From Verrucomicrobiales bacterium (lineage in GTDB: Bacteria > Verrucomicrobiota > Verrucomicrobiia > Limisphaerales > Palsa-1400), in the NCBI GenBank assembly GCA_028293405.1, contig JAQGOW010000434.1:1-5830 (forward strand): a stretch of DNA of 5,830 nt, given 5' to 3'. A program made the translations under genes and the position numbers. The notes under the pieces were generated by a model that did no database searches, was not told the DNA's origin, and worked only from the letters and a program-made list of their open reading frames with translations. Shown piece by piece: positions 5,497 through 5,830 of this stretch; position 1 is the first letter of the stretch; each line of letters opens with the position of its first letter.

Positions 5497-5830
5497 TTAA
5501 TGACGTGATTGCAAAACGAACTTCATCGTGTCGAGCAGTTCGTACGCTTCAAACGGCTTCCATAGCATCAACCCGTTTACCTTGCGGATAAAATCTTCGA
5601 TTCTTTGGTTTCCCTTGTAGCCGGTCATGAAAACGAACCGTTTGCACAAATGCGGTTTGGAGCGTTCAACCGCGGTATAAAACATATCGCCCGCCAGCTT
5701 TTCCATCATCATGTCGCAAACGATGATGTCGAAATCGCGTTCCATCACGTGCTTCAAACCCTCCGCACCGTTGGACACTGCAACGACCTCCCATGAGTTC
5801 ATCTCTAGGTGAAGTTTGAGCACTTCGGTC
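5497..5830 (-). CDS. Response-regulator receiver (REC) domain, N-terminus cut by window edge
   Basis: CheY-like receiver domain that accepts a phosphoryl group from a histidine kinase. The frame stays open to the right edge, so the first beta strand with its acidic pair and the true start are missing; 110 residues are visible. Counting from Thr1 (5827-5829), IIVCDMMM holds phospho-acceptor Asp39, FVFMTG holds switch Thr69, and LWKPF holds the invariant Lys91-Pro92. Met88 takes the position that is often the aromatic switch residue. The protein stops directly after the last helix (LLDTMKFVLQSRH), with no output domain. It is therefore either a stand-alone receiver or the C-terminal receiver of a hybrid histidine kinase encoded beyond the window. 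The GTG at 5821 is an internal valine and not a plausible start because it would remove beta 1. Confidence 0.87.
   Translation of the reverse strand, partial: TEVLKLHLEMNSWEVVAVSNGAEGLKHVMERDFDIIVCDMMMEKLAGDMFYTAVERSKPHLCKRFVFMTGYKGNQRIEDFIRKVNGLMLWKPFEAYELLDTMKFVLQSRH

Overview
The window reads as ordinary chromosomal DNA from a Gram-negative, probably free-living bacterium of the Planctomycetes-Verrucomicrobia group, most likely Verrucomicrobiota. This is an inference from gene content and style: a DUF1080 (3-keto-disaccharide hydrolase-like) secreted protein, an LPS-export permease, a class III nucleotide cyclase, moderate-to-high GC, few Shine-Dalgarno sequences and short repetitive 'filler' motifs between genes. 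It was not tested against any database. I see no rRNA, tRNA, CRISPR array, transposase or integrase.

Layout. (1) 1-761, plus strand: the C-terminal catalytic domain of a class III adenylate/guanylate cyclase, cut by the left edge. (2) 762-809: a short gap with three perfect 8-bp tandem repeats. (3) 810-1997, plus: an LptF/LptG (YjgP/YjgQ) permease of the lipopolysaccharide transporter. (4) 1998-2093: a convergent gap with a strong GC hairpin and a degenerate TGGAAC repeat. (5) 2094-2654, minus: a SAM-dependent methyltransferase resembling phospholipid N-methyltransferases and rRNA adenine dimethylases. (6) 2655-2949: a divergent control region holding a 9-bp hairpin close to the methyltransferase start, weaker inverted repeats, and a promoter overlapped by a 19-bp near-palindrome in front of the next gene. 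(7) 2950-3435, plus: an Rrf2/IscR-type regulator with four cysteines. (8) 3440-4750, plus: the ribosome-associated GTPase HflX, 4 nt behind the regulator. (9) 4753-5463, minus: a secreted DUF1080 protein, convergent with hflX with only 2 nt between stop codons. (10) 5497-5830, minus: a response-regulator receiver domain cut by the right edge.

The most coherent unit is Rrf2-hflX. A probable iron-sulfur or redox-sensing repressor sits behind a promoter overlapped by a palindrome with the GAC-N7-GTC geometry expected of IscR-like Rrf2 proteins, and HflX follows immediately. This suggests an autoregulated two-gene operon that adjusts a ribosome-splitting/rescue GTPase to redox, nitrosative or Fe-S stress. 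The other genes are single housekeeping, envelope or signalling genes with no evident shared pathway. Apart from this operon hypothesis and the intergenic repeats, I see no sign of a novel defence or mobile system.
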